Assembly: GCF_022437945.1 (NCBI RefSeq) | Contig: NZ_CP092535.1 | Location: forward strand, 496,001-560,000 | Reading direction: 5' to 3' | DNA from: Nocardioides sp. TF02-7 | GTDB taxonomy: Bacteria > Actinomycetota > Actinomycetes > Propionibacteriales > Nocardioidaceae | Length of the DNA stretch: 64,000 nucleotides | Part shown: piece by piece, positions 49,169 to 58,175 of the stretch | Layout: every line of letters begins with the position of its first letter | How positions within the stretch are numbered: position 1 is the stretch's first letter | Notes under the pieces: generated by a model | What the model was told of the DNA's origin: nothing | Databases searched by the model: none | What the model saw: only the letters and a program-made list of their open reading frames with translations | Translations under genes and position numbers: made by a program

Positions 49169-49783
49169 GTGCCCCACCTCGTGCTCGCCTCCGCCTCCCC
49201 CGCCCGGCTGGCCACCCTGCGCAACGCGGGGATCGACCCGACGGTCATCGTGTCCGGCGTCGACGAGTCGCAGCTCGACGGGCTGCCGCCGGCGCGGCTC
49301 GCCGAGGACCTGGCCGACCTCAAGTGCGCCGCGGTGGCCGCGCGCGACGACGTACCTGCCGGGGCGCTGGTGCTCGGTTGCGACTCCGTGCTCGACCTCG
49401 ACGGGCAGGCGCTGGGGAAGCCGCGCGACGCCGACGAGGCGAGGGCGCGGTGGCGGGCGATGCGCGGCCGGGCCGGCGTGCTGCGCACCGGTCACGTGCT
49501 GCGGGTCGCGGGCAGCGACCACCCCGGCGCCGCCGGTGTCGCGTCCACCGAGGTGCACTTCGCCGACGTCACCGACGCCGAGATCGAGGCGTACGTCGCC
49601 ACCGGCGAGCCGCTGCACGTCGCCGGCGCCTTCACCGTCGACGGCCTCGGCGGCGCGTTCGTGACCCGGATCGAGGGCGACCACCACAACGTCGTGGGGG
49701 TCAGCCTCCCGCTGCTCCGCGACCTGGTCCGCTCCCTCGGTCACGAGTGGACCGACCTCTGGTCCTCCCCGACCGGCGGCTGA
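49169..49783 (+). CDS. maf: Maf-family nucleotide pyrophosphatase
   Basis: The 204-residue protein has LVLASASPARLATLRNAGI, GCDSVLDLDGQALGKPRD and the C-terminal EGDHHNVVGVSLPLL typical of Maf. It hydrolyses non-canonical or canonical NTPs to the monophosphate and pyrophosphate. In many actinobacteria maf is between acyl-CoA carboxylase genes; here it lies between the beta/epsilon and alpha genes but with other genes inserted. It converges on an acyl-CoA dehydrogenase gene. Confidence 0.9.
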   Translation: MPHLVLASASPARLATLRNAGIDPTVIVSGVDESQLDGLPPARLAEDLADLKCAAVAARDDVPAGALVLGCDSVLDLDGQALGKPRDADEARARWRAMRGRAGVLRTGHVLRVAGSDHPGAAGVASTEVHFADVTDAEIEAYVATGEPLHVAGAFTVDGLGGAFVTRIEGDHHNVVGVSLPLLRDLVRSLGHEWTDLWSSPTGG

Positions 49784-49801
49784 GCCAGCCGGGTCGACGT
49801 C

Positions 49802-51001
49802 TCACTCGACGGGGAGCCCGAGGCCGCGGGCGATGAGCATCCGCTGCACCTCGGAGGTGCCCTCGCCGATCTCGAGGATCTTCGCGTCGCGGTAGAAGCG
49901 GGCGACGGGGTACTCCTCCATGAACCCGTAGCCGCCGAAGACCTGGGTGGCGATCCGGGTGCCGGTGACCGCCGACTCGGTGGCGTAGAGCTTGGCGACC
50001 GAGGCGGCGTGCTTGAAGTCCCGGACGCTCGGGCCGCCGGGTGTGCCCATGGCGTCCTTCATCGCCGCCGCCCGGTAGGTCAGCAGGCGCGAGGCGTGCA
50101 GCATCACCTCGAGGTCGGCGACCTGGAAGGCCACGCCCTGCTTGCGGCCGATCGGGCCGCCGAACGTCTGCCGGTCGCCGGCGTAGGCGACGCACTGCTC
50201 GACGCAGGCCTGGAGCAGGCCGACCGCGAGCGCCGCGATCGCCACCCGGCCGTCGTCGAGGGTGGCGAGGAACTGCGCGTAGCCACGGCCGCGCTCCCCC
50301 AGCAGGTTCTCGGCCGGCACCCGGCAGCCGGTGAACGTCAGCGGGTGGGTGTCGGAGATCCGCCAGCCGAGCTTGTCGTACGCCGGCTCCACGACGAAAC
50401 CGGGCGTGCCGGCGGGCACGACGATGGTCGAGATCTCCGGCCGACCCGTCTCCGACGTGCCGGTCCGTGCGGTGACGGTGACCAGGCTGGTGATCGCGGA
50501 GCCGGAGTTGGTGATGAACTGCTTGGCGCCGTCGACCACCCACTCGCCGTCGTCGAGCTCGGCCTTCGTGCGGGTGGCACCGGCGTCGGACCCGGCGCCG
50601 GGCTCGGTGAGCCCGAAGCCCGCGAGCCGCCGGCCCGCGACCAGGTCGGGCAGCCACCGCTCCTTCTGGGCGTCGGTGCCGTAGGTGAGGATCGGGTTGA
50701 TCCCGAGCCCCACTCCGGCCTCGAGGGTCACGCCGAGGGACTGGTCGACGCGGCCGAGCTCCTCGATGGCGAGGCAGAGCGAGGTGAAGGGTCCGTCGGC
50801 CGGGTCGAGCCCCGCGCCGCCGTACTCCTCCGGCGCGGTGAGCCCGAACAGGCCGAGCTCCCCCATCCGTTGCACCACGTCGGTCGGGAAGTGGTGCTCC
50901 TTGTCCCACTGCGCCACGTGCGGCGCGATCTCGGCCTCGGCGAACTCGCGCACCGTCCGCCGGAAGTCCTCGTGGTCGCGGGAGAGCTCGAACGCGGTCA
51001 T
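49802..51001 (-). CDS. Acyl-CoA dehydrogenase
   Basis: The 399-residue enzyme has GFGLTEPGAGSDAGATRT and FITNSGSAITSLVTV in the flavin/substrate region and the catalytic Glu position in EIGEGTSEVQRMLIARGLG. It differs from the other dehydrogenase of this window (32879-34054) by a longer insertion after GTSETGRPE. Substrate not clear. ATG 51001 lies 7 nt after TACGAT, and a perfect inverted repeat upstream suggests repressor control. Confidence 0.88.
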   Translation of the reverse strand: MTAFELSRDHEDFRRTVREFAEAEIAPHVAQWDKEHHFPTDVVQRMGELGLFGLTAPEEYGGAGLDPADGPFTSLCLAIEELGRVDQSLGVTLEAGVGLGINPILTYGTDAQKERWLPDLVAGRRLAGFGLTEPGAGSDAGATRTKAELDDGEWVVDGAKQFITNSGSAITSLVTVTARTGTSETGRPEISTIVVPAGTPGFVVEPAYDKLGWRISDTHPLTFTGCRVPAENLLGERGRGYAQFLATLDDGRVAIAALAVGLLQACVEQCVAYAGDRQTFGGPIGRKQGVAFQVADLEVMLHASRLLTYRAAAMKDAMGTPGGPSVRDFKHAASVAKLYATESAVTGTRIATQVFGGYGFMEEYPVARFYRDAKILEIGEGTSEVQRMLIARGLGLPVE

Positions 51002-51008
51002 GCCGGCG

Positions 51009-51014
51009 ATCGTA
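51009..51014 (-). promoter_or_regulatory. -10 hexamer TACGAT for acyl-CoA dehydrogenase
   Basis: TACGAT on the minus strand ends 7 nt before ATG 51001; predicted leaderless. Confidence 0.55.
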
Positions 51015-51022
51015 ACCCGCGA

Positions 51023-51040
51023 GGTTAACGTTTGTTAACC
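51023..51040. promoter_or_regulatory. Operator-like inverted repeat GGTTAACGTTTGTTAACC
   Basis: Two perfect 7-bp arms (GGTTAAC and GTTAACC) with a 4-bp centre lie 8 bp upstream of the dehydrogenase -10 hexamer, over its -35 region, and 50 bp before the divergent epimerase gene. It is AT-rich for this genome and fits a TetR-type site. Confidence 0.6.
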
Positions 51041-51089
51041 ACCCGGCCGGACCATGGCGCGACGGCCGCGGAAGCAGCACGATGACGAC

Positions 51090-52073
51090 ATGCGCTACGC
51101 GATGACCGGAGCCACCGGCTTCCTCGGCGGCGAGCTCGCCCGCCAGCTGCGCTCCTCGGGACACGACGTGGTCGCGCTCGTGCGTGACCCCGCCAAGGCC
51201 GGGCCCCTGCAGGCGGACGGGGTCCGCCTGGTCGAGGGCGACCTCGGCAACGCCGACGCGCTCGACCGGCTGCTCGAGGGAGCCGACGGGTTCTTCCACG
51301 TCGCCGGCTGGTACCGGCACGGCCGCCGCGAGCACGCGGCGCTGCGGCGGGCCAACGTCGAGGGCACCCGAGAGGCGCTGGAGGCCGCCCGGCGCGCCCG
51401 GGTGCGCACCGTCTACACCAGCACGATCGCGATCAACTCCGACACCCGCGGGCAGGTGCCCGACGAGACCTACGAGCACGCGGGCCCGTGGGCGGCCGAG
51501 TACGACCGCACGAAGTGGGAGGCGCACCGGCTGGCGCGGGAGTACGCCGCCGCGGGGCTTCCGCTGGTGGTCGTGCAGCCGAGCGTGGTCTACGGCCCCG
51601 GCGACACCGGCAGCACCCTCGGCCAGCTGGTGCGCCAGGTCGTCGCCGGCCGGACCGTGCTCGGGCCCCGGGGCGGCGGCGCGTGCTGGGCGCACGTGGC
51701 CGACGTCGCGCGCGGTCACGTGCTGGCCATGGAGCTGGGCCGCACGGGTGAGTCGTACTTCCTCAGCGGCGAGCGGGCGACGTACGACGAGGTGCTCGCC
51801 CTCGTCAAGGAGGTGGCGGGCAGCAGGTCGCGGGTCGTCCTCCTCCCCCGTCCCCTGGTGCGGGCCAACGCGCTCCTGACGGCGCCGCTGGAGCGGGTCG
51901 TCCGGCTGCCGCAGACGCTGACGGCCGACGCCGCGCGGGCCGGTTGCGCGACCTACTACGGCGACGCCGCCAAGGCCCGGGCCGAGCTCGGCTGGTCGTC
52001 GCGTCCGTGGCGCGAGGGCATGGCCGCGACGGTGCGGGCGGAGCTGGGCCTCGTCCACGGCGGGAACCCCTGA
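51090..52073 (+). CDS. NAD(P)-dependent epimerase/dehydratase (extended SDR)
   Basis: The 327-residue protein has TGATGFLGGELARQL as the NAD(P) loop and the catalytic Tyr-Lys pair in YDRTKWEAHRLA, with TSTIAIN giving the Ser/Thr. It resembles dihydroflavonol-reductase-like SDRs. An upstream ATG at 51054 is in frame but adds a charged, unconserved stretch, so I prefer 51090. It is divergent from the acyl-CoA dehydrogenase, sharing the operator-like repeat. Confidence 0.8.
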   Translation: MRYAMTGATGFLGGELARQLRSSGHDVVALVRDPAKAGPLQADGVRLVEGDLGNADALDRLLEGADGFFHVAGWYRHGRREHAALRRANVEGTREALEAARRARVRTVYTSTIAINSDTRGQVPDETYEHAGPWAAEYDRTKWEAHRLAREYAAAGLPLVVVQPSVVYGPGDTGSTLGQLVRQVVAGRTVLGPRGGGACWAHVADVARGHVLAMELGRTGESYFLSGERATYDEVLALVKEVAGSRSRVVLLPRPLVRANALLTAPLERVVRLPQTLTADAARAGCATYYGDAAKARAELGWSSRPWREGMAATVRAELGLVHGGNP

Positions 52074-52096
52074 GGGGCGCCGCGCACGGCTGGCCC

Positions 52097-52102
52097 TAGA
52101 CT
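52097..52102 (+). promoter_or_regulatory. -10 hexamer TAGACT for the biotin carboxylase gene
   Basis: TAGACT lies 39 nt before GTG 52142; an AAAGGAG ribosome site lies between, so this mRNA has a short leader. Confidence 0.45.
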
Positions 52103-52141
52103 CCCCGAACGGCCGCCGCAACGTCCCGAAAGGAGTCGCCC

Positions 52142-53935
52142 GTGCCCGAGCCGACGAGCAAGCCGCTGCAGAAGGTCCTCATCGCCAACCGCGGCGAGAT
52201 CGCGGTGCGGGTGATCCGCGCGTGCAAGGACGCCGGCATCGGGAGCGTCGCGGTCTACGCCGACCCCGACCGCGACGCGGTGTTCGTCCGGCTCGCCGAC
52301 GAGGCCTACGCCCTGGGCGGTGCGACGCCGGCGGAGTCCTACCTCGACATCGCCAAGATCGTCGACGTCGCCCGCCGGTCGGGCGCCGACTCGGTGCACC
52401 CCGGCTACGGCTTCCTCGCCGAGAACGCCGACTTCGCCCGCGCCGTCATCGACGCCGGGCTGGTCTGGATCGGCCCGCCGCCGGAGGCGATCGACGCCCT
52501 CGGCGACAAGGCCCGGGCCAAGCAGATCGCGCAGAAGGTCGACGCTCCGCTCGCGCCGGGCCTCAAGGACCCGGTGAAGGACGCCGACGAGATCGTCGAG
52601 TTCGCGCGGGCCAACGGGCTCCCGGTGGCCATCAAGGCGGTCTTCGGTGGCGGCGGCCGCGGCCTGAAGGTCGCGCGCACCATGGAGGAGATCCCCGAGC
52701 TCTACGAGTCGGCGGTCCGCGAGGCGGTCACGGCGTTCGGCCGCGGCGAGTGCCTGGTGGAGAAGTTCCTCGACCGCCCGCGCCACGTCGAGACCCAATG
52801 CCTGGCCGACCAGCACGGCAACGTCGTGGTGGTCTCCACGCGCGACTGCTCGTTGCAGCGGCGGCACCAGAAGCTGGTCGAGGAGGCGCCCGCGCCGTTC
52901 CTCAGCGAGGAGCAGGTGACCCGGCTCTACGAGTCCTCCAAGGCGATCCTGAAGGAGGCGGGCTACGTCGGTGCGGGCACGTGCGAGTTCCTCGTCGGCC
53001 GCGACGGCACCATCTCCTTCCTCGAGGTCAACACCCGGCTCCAGGTCGAGCACTGCGTCTCCGAGGAGGTCACCGGCATCGACCTGGTCCGCGAGATGTT
53101 CCGCATCGCCGCGGGCGAGGAGCTCGGCTACGACGACCCCGAGGTCCGCGGCCACTCCATCGAGTACCGCATCAACGCCGAGGACGGCGGCCGCAACTTC
53201 ATGCCCGCCCCCGGCACGCTGACCGAGTGGGCGCCGCCGCAGGGGCCCGGCATCCGCGTCGACGGCGGCTACGAGAAGGGCGAGACCATCCCCGGCTCGT
53301 TCGACTCCCCTCATCGCCAAGCTGATCGTCACCGGTCGCGACCGCACCCAGGCGCTGGAGCGCTCGCGCCGCGCGCTCGAGGAGTTCCGCGTCGACGGCA
53401 TGCCGACCGTGATCCCGTTCCACCGCGCGGTCATCGACGACCCGGCGTACGTCGGCGCGTCCGACCCCGCCGGCGAGGGCGAGTTCGGCGTCTACACGAC
53501 CTGGATCGAGACCGACTTCGACAACCAGATCCAGCCCTACGACGGCGTGGTCGGCGAGCCTGCCGAGCAGGCCGAGCGGCAGCAGGTCGTCGTCGAGGTC
53601 GGCGGCCGCCGGCTCGAGGTCGTCGTCCCGGCCGGCCTCGGCGGGCTCGCCGCCGCGGGGGTGGCGGCGCCAAGAAGCCCAAGCGTGCGGCCGGCAAGAA
53701 GGCCGGCGCCGCCGCCAGCGGCGACGCCGTCACCAGCCCGATGCAGGGCACCATCGTCAAGATCGCCGTCGAGGAGGGCCAGACGGTCGCCGAGGGCGAC
53801 GTCGTCGTCGTCATGGAGGCGATGAAGATGGAGCAGCCGCTCAAGGCCCACAAGGCCGGCACCGTCACCGGCCTGAAGGCCGAGGTCGGCGCCACCGTCG
53901 CCAACGGCGAGGTCGTCTGCGAGCTCAAGGACTGA
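52142..53935 (+). CDS. Acyl-CoA carboxylase alpha subunit: biotin carboxylase plus carrier domain (two compensating frameshifts)
   Basis: Residues 1-450 form an ATP-grasp biotin carboxylase ([57 protein letters not shown]); after a Lys/Ala linker the carrier domain ends with the biotinyl Lys in [16 protein letters not shown] (near 562). Length, 597 residues, suits the AccA3-type alpha subunit that partners the beta and epsilon subunits at 41-42.8 kb. An extra base at 53307-53310 and a missing one at 53657-53661 offset a 350-bp stretch; conserved text continues in the shifted frame. Confidence 0.92.
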   Translation: MPEPTSKPLQKVLIANRGEIAVRVIRACKDAGIGSVAVYADPDRDAVFVRLADEAYALGGATPAESYLDIAKIVDVARRSGADSVHPGYGFLAENADFARAVIDAGLVWIGPPPEAIDALGDKARAKQIAQKVDAPLAPGLKDPVKDADEIVEFARANGLPVAIKAVFGGGGRGLKVARTMEEIPELYESAVREAVTAFGRGECLVEKFLDRPRHVETQCLADQHGNVVVVSTRDCSLQRRHQKLVEEAPAPFLSEEQVTRLYESSKAILKEAGYVGAGTCEFLVGRDGTISFLEVNTRLQVEHCVSEEVTGIDLVREMFRIAAGEELGYDDPEVRGHSIEYRINAEDGGRNFMPAPGTLTEWAPPQGPGIRVDGGYEKGETIPGSFDSPHRQADRHRSRPHPGAGALAPRARGVPRRRHADRDPVPPRGHRRPGVRRRVRPRRRGRVRRLHDLDRDRLRQPDPALRRRGRRACRAGRAAAGRRRGRRPPARGRRPGRPRRARRRGGGGAKKPKRAAGKKAGAAASGDAVTSPMQGTIVKIAVEEGQTVAEGDVVVVMEAMKMEQPLKAHKAGTVTGLKAEVGATVANGEVVCELKD

Positions 53936-53961
53936 CCATCCGGCCGGTCACCGCGGTCGCC

Positions 53962-53967
53962 TAGGGT
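53962..53967 (+). promoter_or_regulatory. -10 hexamer TAGGGT, leaderless start
   Basis: TAGGGT ends 7 nt before GTG 53975. Confidence 0.55.
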
Positions 53968-53974
53968 CGGTGCC

Positions 53975-54455
53975 GTGACGGGAGCTCCGCGACCCCGCCC
54001 ACCGCGTCGACCCGCGGGCCCGCTCGATGTGGCGCCTGGAGTGCGCGACCGAGGCGGCCGTGCTGGCGGTGGTCGCCGTGGTCGTCGCGGTGCTGCGCGA
54101 CGACGGCTGGTGGTGGGTGGTCGTCGCCGGCGTGGCGGTCCTGGGCGCGGTCTACGCGGTCGGGGTGCCGCAGTGGCGCTACCTCGTCCACCGCTGGGAG
54201 GTCACCGACTCGGCCGTCTACACCCAGCGCGGCTGGTGGGCCCGCGAGCGCCGGATCGCGCCGATGTCGCGGGTCCAGACCGTCGACTTCTCCCAGGGCG
54301 TGCTGGCCCGGCTCTTCGGCCTCGCTGCGGTCACCGTGACCACTGCGTCGGCCGCCGGCGCGCTGCGCATCGACGGGCTCGACCGGGCCGTGGCGCTGCG
54401 GCTGGTCGACGAGCTGACCCTCAAGGCGGACCTGGTGGAGGGCGACGCCACGTGA
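53975..54455 (+). CDS. PH-domain (bPH2, YdbS-like) membrane protein (one frameshift)
   Basis: The 159-residue protein has a hydrophobic pair of helices (AAVLAVVAVVVAVL and WWWVVVAGVAVLGAVYAV) then a bPH2 domain (WEVTDSAVYTQRGWW, RRIAPMSRVQTVDFSQG). One extra G at 53980-53982 displaces the first 17 codons. GTG 53975 follows a TAGGGT hexamer. It is coupled by GTGA overlap to the larger YdbT-like gene; YdbS and YdbT are paired in Bacillus too, where they affect antimicrobial peptide resistance. Confidence 0.75.
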
Positions 54456-55904
54456 CCGACCCGGCGTGGTTGCGGCTCGACCCGCGGATGCTGCTGGTGC
54501 ACCCGGTCCGGGAGGTGGGCCGGTTCCTCCCGGCGCTGGTCGCCCTGCTGGTCGCCGGCGGCGCCTCCGGGCTGGGGCCGTGGTCGCTGTTCGCCGTCGC
54601 GGTGCCGGTCGGCCTCGGCGTCGTCCGCTACCTGACCACGAGCTACCGGATCACCGCGGGCCGGGTGGAGCTCCGCCGCGGCCTCCTGCAGCGGCACACG
54701 CTCTCCGCGCCGGTCGACCGGGTCCGCACCGTCGACCTCACCTCCTCCCTCGTGCACCGGCTGCTCGGCCTGACGACGGTCGTGGTCGGCACCGGGAGCG
54801 TGGCCACCGACGCCGGCGAGCGGCTCGAGCTCGACGCGCTCCCCTCGCGACCAGGCGACCGCCCTGCGGGCGGAGCTGCTGCGCGCCGGCGCAGCCGCGG
54901 CCGCGCCCGCCGAGGAACCCGCGGCGGCAGCAGCGGAGCAGGTCCCGCCGGTCGCCCGGTTCGAGGCACGCTGGCTGTGGTACGCCCCGTTCACCAGCGC
55001 CGGCGTCGTCGCCGCCGGCGCCCTGCTCGGTGCGGTCGGCCAGGCCGGCGAGTCGTTCCGCCTGCGGGTCGAGCTGACCGAGGACGACCTGGCGGCGCTC
55101 ACCGGGCTCGTGGTCACGGGCGTGCTGCTCGGCGTGGTGGTCGTCGCGGCCGCGCTGGCCGTCGGCGGCTATCTCGTCACCAACTGGCGGTTCACCCTCG
55201 CCCGGGAGGGGTCGGCGTGGCACGTGAGCCGTGGCCTGTTCACCACGCGGGAGACCAGTCTCGACGTGGCGCGGGTCGCCGGGGTGACCCGCGGCGAGCA
55301 GGCCGCGCTGCGGCTGGCCCGCGGGGGCCGGCTCTCCGCGATCGTCACCGGCCTCGGCGCGGGGCGGGGCAGCTCGGCGGTGCTGGTCCCGCCCGCACCG
55401 GCCGGCGTGGTCGCGCAGGCCGCCGGCGCCGTGCTGGCCAGCGACCTGCCGATGTCGGCCCCGCTGCGCGGCCACGGCCCGGCCGCCGTACGGCGCCGCT
55501 ACACCCGCGCCCTGCTCGGTGCGGTTCCGTTCGTCGCCGTGCCGGTCGTGGCGGTCGCCCTCGGCGCGCCGCCGTGGCTGCTCGTCGGGGCCGCCGTCCC
55601 CGTGGCCGCCGCGCTCGCCCTGGCCCGCGACCGGGCCCGCGGGCTGGGGCATGGGCTCGTCGACGGGTTCGTCGTCGTGCGCTCCGGCTCGATGCTCCGC
55701 GAGCGCGACGCGCTCGCGACCGGCCACGTGATCGGGTGGACGTTCCGCGACACCTGGTTCCAGCGCCGGGTCGGGCTGACCACGCTCAGCGCCACCACCG
55801 CCGGCGGCAAGGGCGCGGTGCACGCCCCGGACGCGCCGGCGGGCGACGCCGTGGCGCTGGCCGTCGCGGCCACGCCGGGGCTGCTCGACCCGTTCACGGC
55901 CTGA
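54452..55904 (+). CDS. YdbT-like membrane protein with several bPH2 domains (one frameshift)
   Basis: The 483-residue protein repeats the two-helix plus bPH2 unit: YRITAGRVELRRGLLQRHTL with RVRTVDLTSSLVHRLLG first, then WRFTLAREGSAWHVSRGLF with TRETSLDVARVAGV, and a third partial unit (GFVVVRSGSMLRERDALATG). The extra base at 54841-54844 breaks LELDALP/RDQATAL. The last 11 bp overlap the convergent TetR gene. Confidence 0.75.
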
Positions 55905-56602
55905 TCGGCGGCAGGCCCAGCTGGTCGGCCAGCGACGCGAGGTGCCGCTCGAACAGCTCCTCGGCGTCGCCCAGGCCGTCGGGACCGAACTGGCCGAACA
56001 CCTCGAAGCTCACGATCCCGAACACGCTGGTGAAGGCGAGCACGCCCCGCACCAGGAGCCGGTCGGGCACGGCCGCGTCGAGCTGGGCACGCACGTCGGC
56101 CAGCCCGGCCGCGAGCGCCTGCCCCGGTGCGGGGTCGTCGGGGTCCGCGACGACGCCGGCGGCGTGGGCGTCGGCGAGGATGCCCACCATCGCGCGGGCC
56201 ACCCGGGTCCCCGGCCCGGTCGTCTGCTCGCCCGGCGCGGCGTAGCCCGGGACCGGCCCGCCGTAGAGCAGGGGCGTACGTCGCCGGCTCGGCCAGCGCC
56301 CACGCGCGGACCGCCCGGCCGAGGGCGAGGAACCGCTCGCGGTGGGCGTCCGCCGGCACCGCGGCGACGGCGGCGTCGACGGCATCGCCGAGCTCGTCGT
56401 AGCCGTCGACGACGAGGAGCGTCAGCAGCTCGTCGCGGCTGCGGACGTAGCGGTAGACCGCCGAGGAGACCACGCCGAGGTCGCGGGCGACCGCGCGCAG
56501 CGACAGGGCGGCGGCACCGTGGCGGCTCAGGTGGTCGCGGCCGATGCGGGTGATGTCGCGCAGCGTCTGCGCACGGGCGCGGTCGCGAGGGGTGCCGGGC
56601 AT
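55894..56602 (-). CDS. TetR-family repressor (one frameshift)
   Basis: The DNA-binding part reads AALSLRAVARDLGVVSSAVYRYVRSRDELLTLLV, and the C-terminal ligand domain ends FGQFGPDGLGDAEELFERHLASL. An extra base at 56271-56274 was corrected (YALLYGGPVPGY); length 235 residues. ATG 56602 was preferred to 56611 because an AGGA lies at proper distance. It is divergent from an epimerase gene, and the spacer has two copies of a GAGC-N3-GCTC palindrome, so it likely represses both genes. Confidence 0.82.
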
Positions 56603-56644
56603 GGAGGTCATCCTGCCCAGGGCCGCGAGCACCGTCAACAAAGT

Positions 56645-56656
56645 GAGCACCGCTCT
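56645..56656. promoter_or_regulatory. TetR operator candidate, GAGCACCGCTCT
   Basis: It contains the palindrome GAGC-ACC-GCTC and is the exact inverse of the 12 bases at 56695-56706, 38 bp away. Confidence 0.55.
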
Positions 56657-56693
56657 TGCGTCAGAGCGGCTCCGCGTGCAATGCTCGTTTTTC

Positions 56694-56708
56694 GAGAGCG
56701 GTGCTCTC
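56694..56708. promoter_or_regulatory. TetR operator candidate, GAGAGCGGTGCTCTC
   Basis: A perfect palindrome (GAGAGC-GGT-GCTCTC) 31 bp before the epimerase ATG. Together with the copy at 56645 it suggests paired repressor binding in the divergent spacer. Confidence 0.6.
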
Positions 56709-56739
56709 ATCCCTGATCCGATCCAACCGGAGGCATCCC

Positions 56740-57704
56740 ATGCAGCTCCACGTCGTCACCGGCGCCGGCCCCGTCGGCACCACCCTCGCGCTCCAGCTGG
56801 CCGAGGCGGGCCATCCCGTCCGGCTCCTCACCCGCTCGGGCAGCGGGCCCGAGCACCCCCTCGTCGAACGGCGCCGGGTGGACGTCTCCTCCGAGGACGG
56901 CCTCGACGAGGCCTTCGCCGGCGCCGTCGCCGTCCACCACTGCATCCACGCGTCCCGCTACGCCGCCGCAGCCTGGCGCGCCGAGCTCCCTCGCGCGGAG
57001 CAGGCCGTGCTCGCCGCGGCCGGCCGGGCCGGCGCGGTCGTGGTGTTCCCGGAGAGCCTCTACTCCTACGGCGAGGTCGACGGGCCGATCACCGAGGACC
57101 TCCCCCGCGCGGCGTCCCGCGGCAAGCAGGGCGTCCGCACCGACCTGCTCCGCGCGCGGGCCGCCTCGTCCACGCCGACGGTCAGCGTCGCGGCCTCCGA
57201 CTTCATCGGTCCGTTCGTGCGCACCGCCCACGCCGGCGCGCGGATGGTCGAGCCGATCCTGGCCGGTCGCACCGTCCGGGTCGTCGGCAGTCTCGACCAG
57301 CCGCACTCGTTCACCTACGTGCCCGACCTGGCCGCGGCGATGGTCCGGGCGGCCGCCGACCCCGGCCTGTGGGACAGCGTCCTGCACGCCCCCCACGGCG
57401 CCGCCGGTCACCCAGCGCCAGCTGGTCGGGCTGCTCGCCGACGCCGCCGGCGTGCCCGCGCCGCGGCTCGGCACGATCCCCGGCTGGCTGCTGCGCGGGC
57501 TGGGCGCCGTCCACGGCGGCACCCGGGAGCTCGCCGAGCTCGCCTTCCAGCTCGAGCGGCCGTTCGTCCTCGACTCCTCCGCCAGCGAGCGTCGGCTGGG
57601 GCTCGCACCGACGCCGCTTCACGACCGTCGCGGCGGAGACGGTCGCCTGGTGGCGGACCGCCGGGACCGCAGCGGCGCCGCAAGCGACGGCAGCGGCACA
57701 ATGA
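56740..57704 (+). CDS. NAD-dependent epimerase-type protein (two frameshifts)
   Basis: The 320-residue protein has an unusual nucleotide loop, VVTGAGPVGTTLALQLAEAG, with GxGPxG rather than GxxGxxG, and VFPESLYSYGEVDGPITED in place of the usual YxxxK region; relatives are annotated as atypical SDR or NAD(P)-binding proteins. Extra bases at 57389-57394 and near 57615-57618 were corrected to an end at TAGTAAAPQATAAAQ. GGAGG precedes ATG 56740. Expression is probably controlled by the divergent TetR. Confidence 0.72.
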
Positions 57705-57708
57705 GCGC

Positions 57709-58105
57709 GTGACCACCGCCGACTACCGCCCGCGGCCCGACGGCCGCCCCGACCCCGGCGAGGTCTGCTGGGCCTGGGTCCCCTACGAGGACGACCCGAG
57801 CCGCGGCAAGGACCGGCCGGTGCTGGTGATCGGCACCCGCACCGACCCGGCCGGCGTCGAGGTCGTCGAGTGCCTCGTGATGACCAGCAAGGACCACGAC
57901 CGCGACGCCGCGCAGGGAGGCCGCCGCCGGCCGGCACTGGATGGACGTCGGGGCCGGCGGATGGGACCGGGAGCGGCGGCCCAGCGAGGTGCGCCTCGAC
58001 CGGCTGGTCGTGCTCGCCGTGGCCGACGTACGCCGGGAGGGCGCGGCGCTCGACCGCGGTCTCTACGCCGAGGTGCTCGCCGCCCGGGCGGCGCTCGGCG
58101 CCTGA
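57709..58105 (+). CDS. PemK/MazF-like protein (one frameshift)
   Basis: The 131-residue protein has PGEVCWAWVPYEDDP, SRGKDRPVLVIG and RRPSEVRLDRLVVLA, which match the PemK-like toxin fold (beta-barrel endoribonuclease). No antitoxin gene is next to it, and such orphan proteins are frequent in actinobacteria, so toxicity is uncertain. An extra base at 57915-57917 breaks the frame. GTG 57709 is 5 bp past the epimerase stop, so they are probably co-transcribed. Confidence 0.65.
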
Positions 58106-58163
58106 CGAGCCGGGGAGCCATCCGGAGTACGTACCGGTAACAACCGACCGGGCACCCCCTAGG

Positions 58164-58169
58164 TACCTT
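58164..58169 (+). promoter_or_regulatory. -10 hexamer TACCTT for pyruvate carboxylase
   Basis: TACCTT ends 6 nt before ATG 58176, which has no ribosome site; predicted leaderless. Confidence 0.5.
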
Positions 58170-58175
58170 GCTCGC

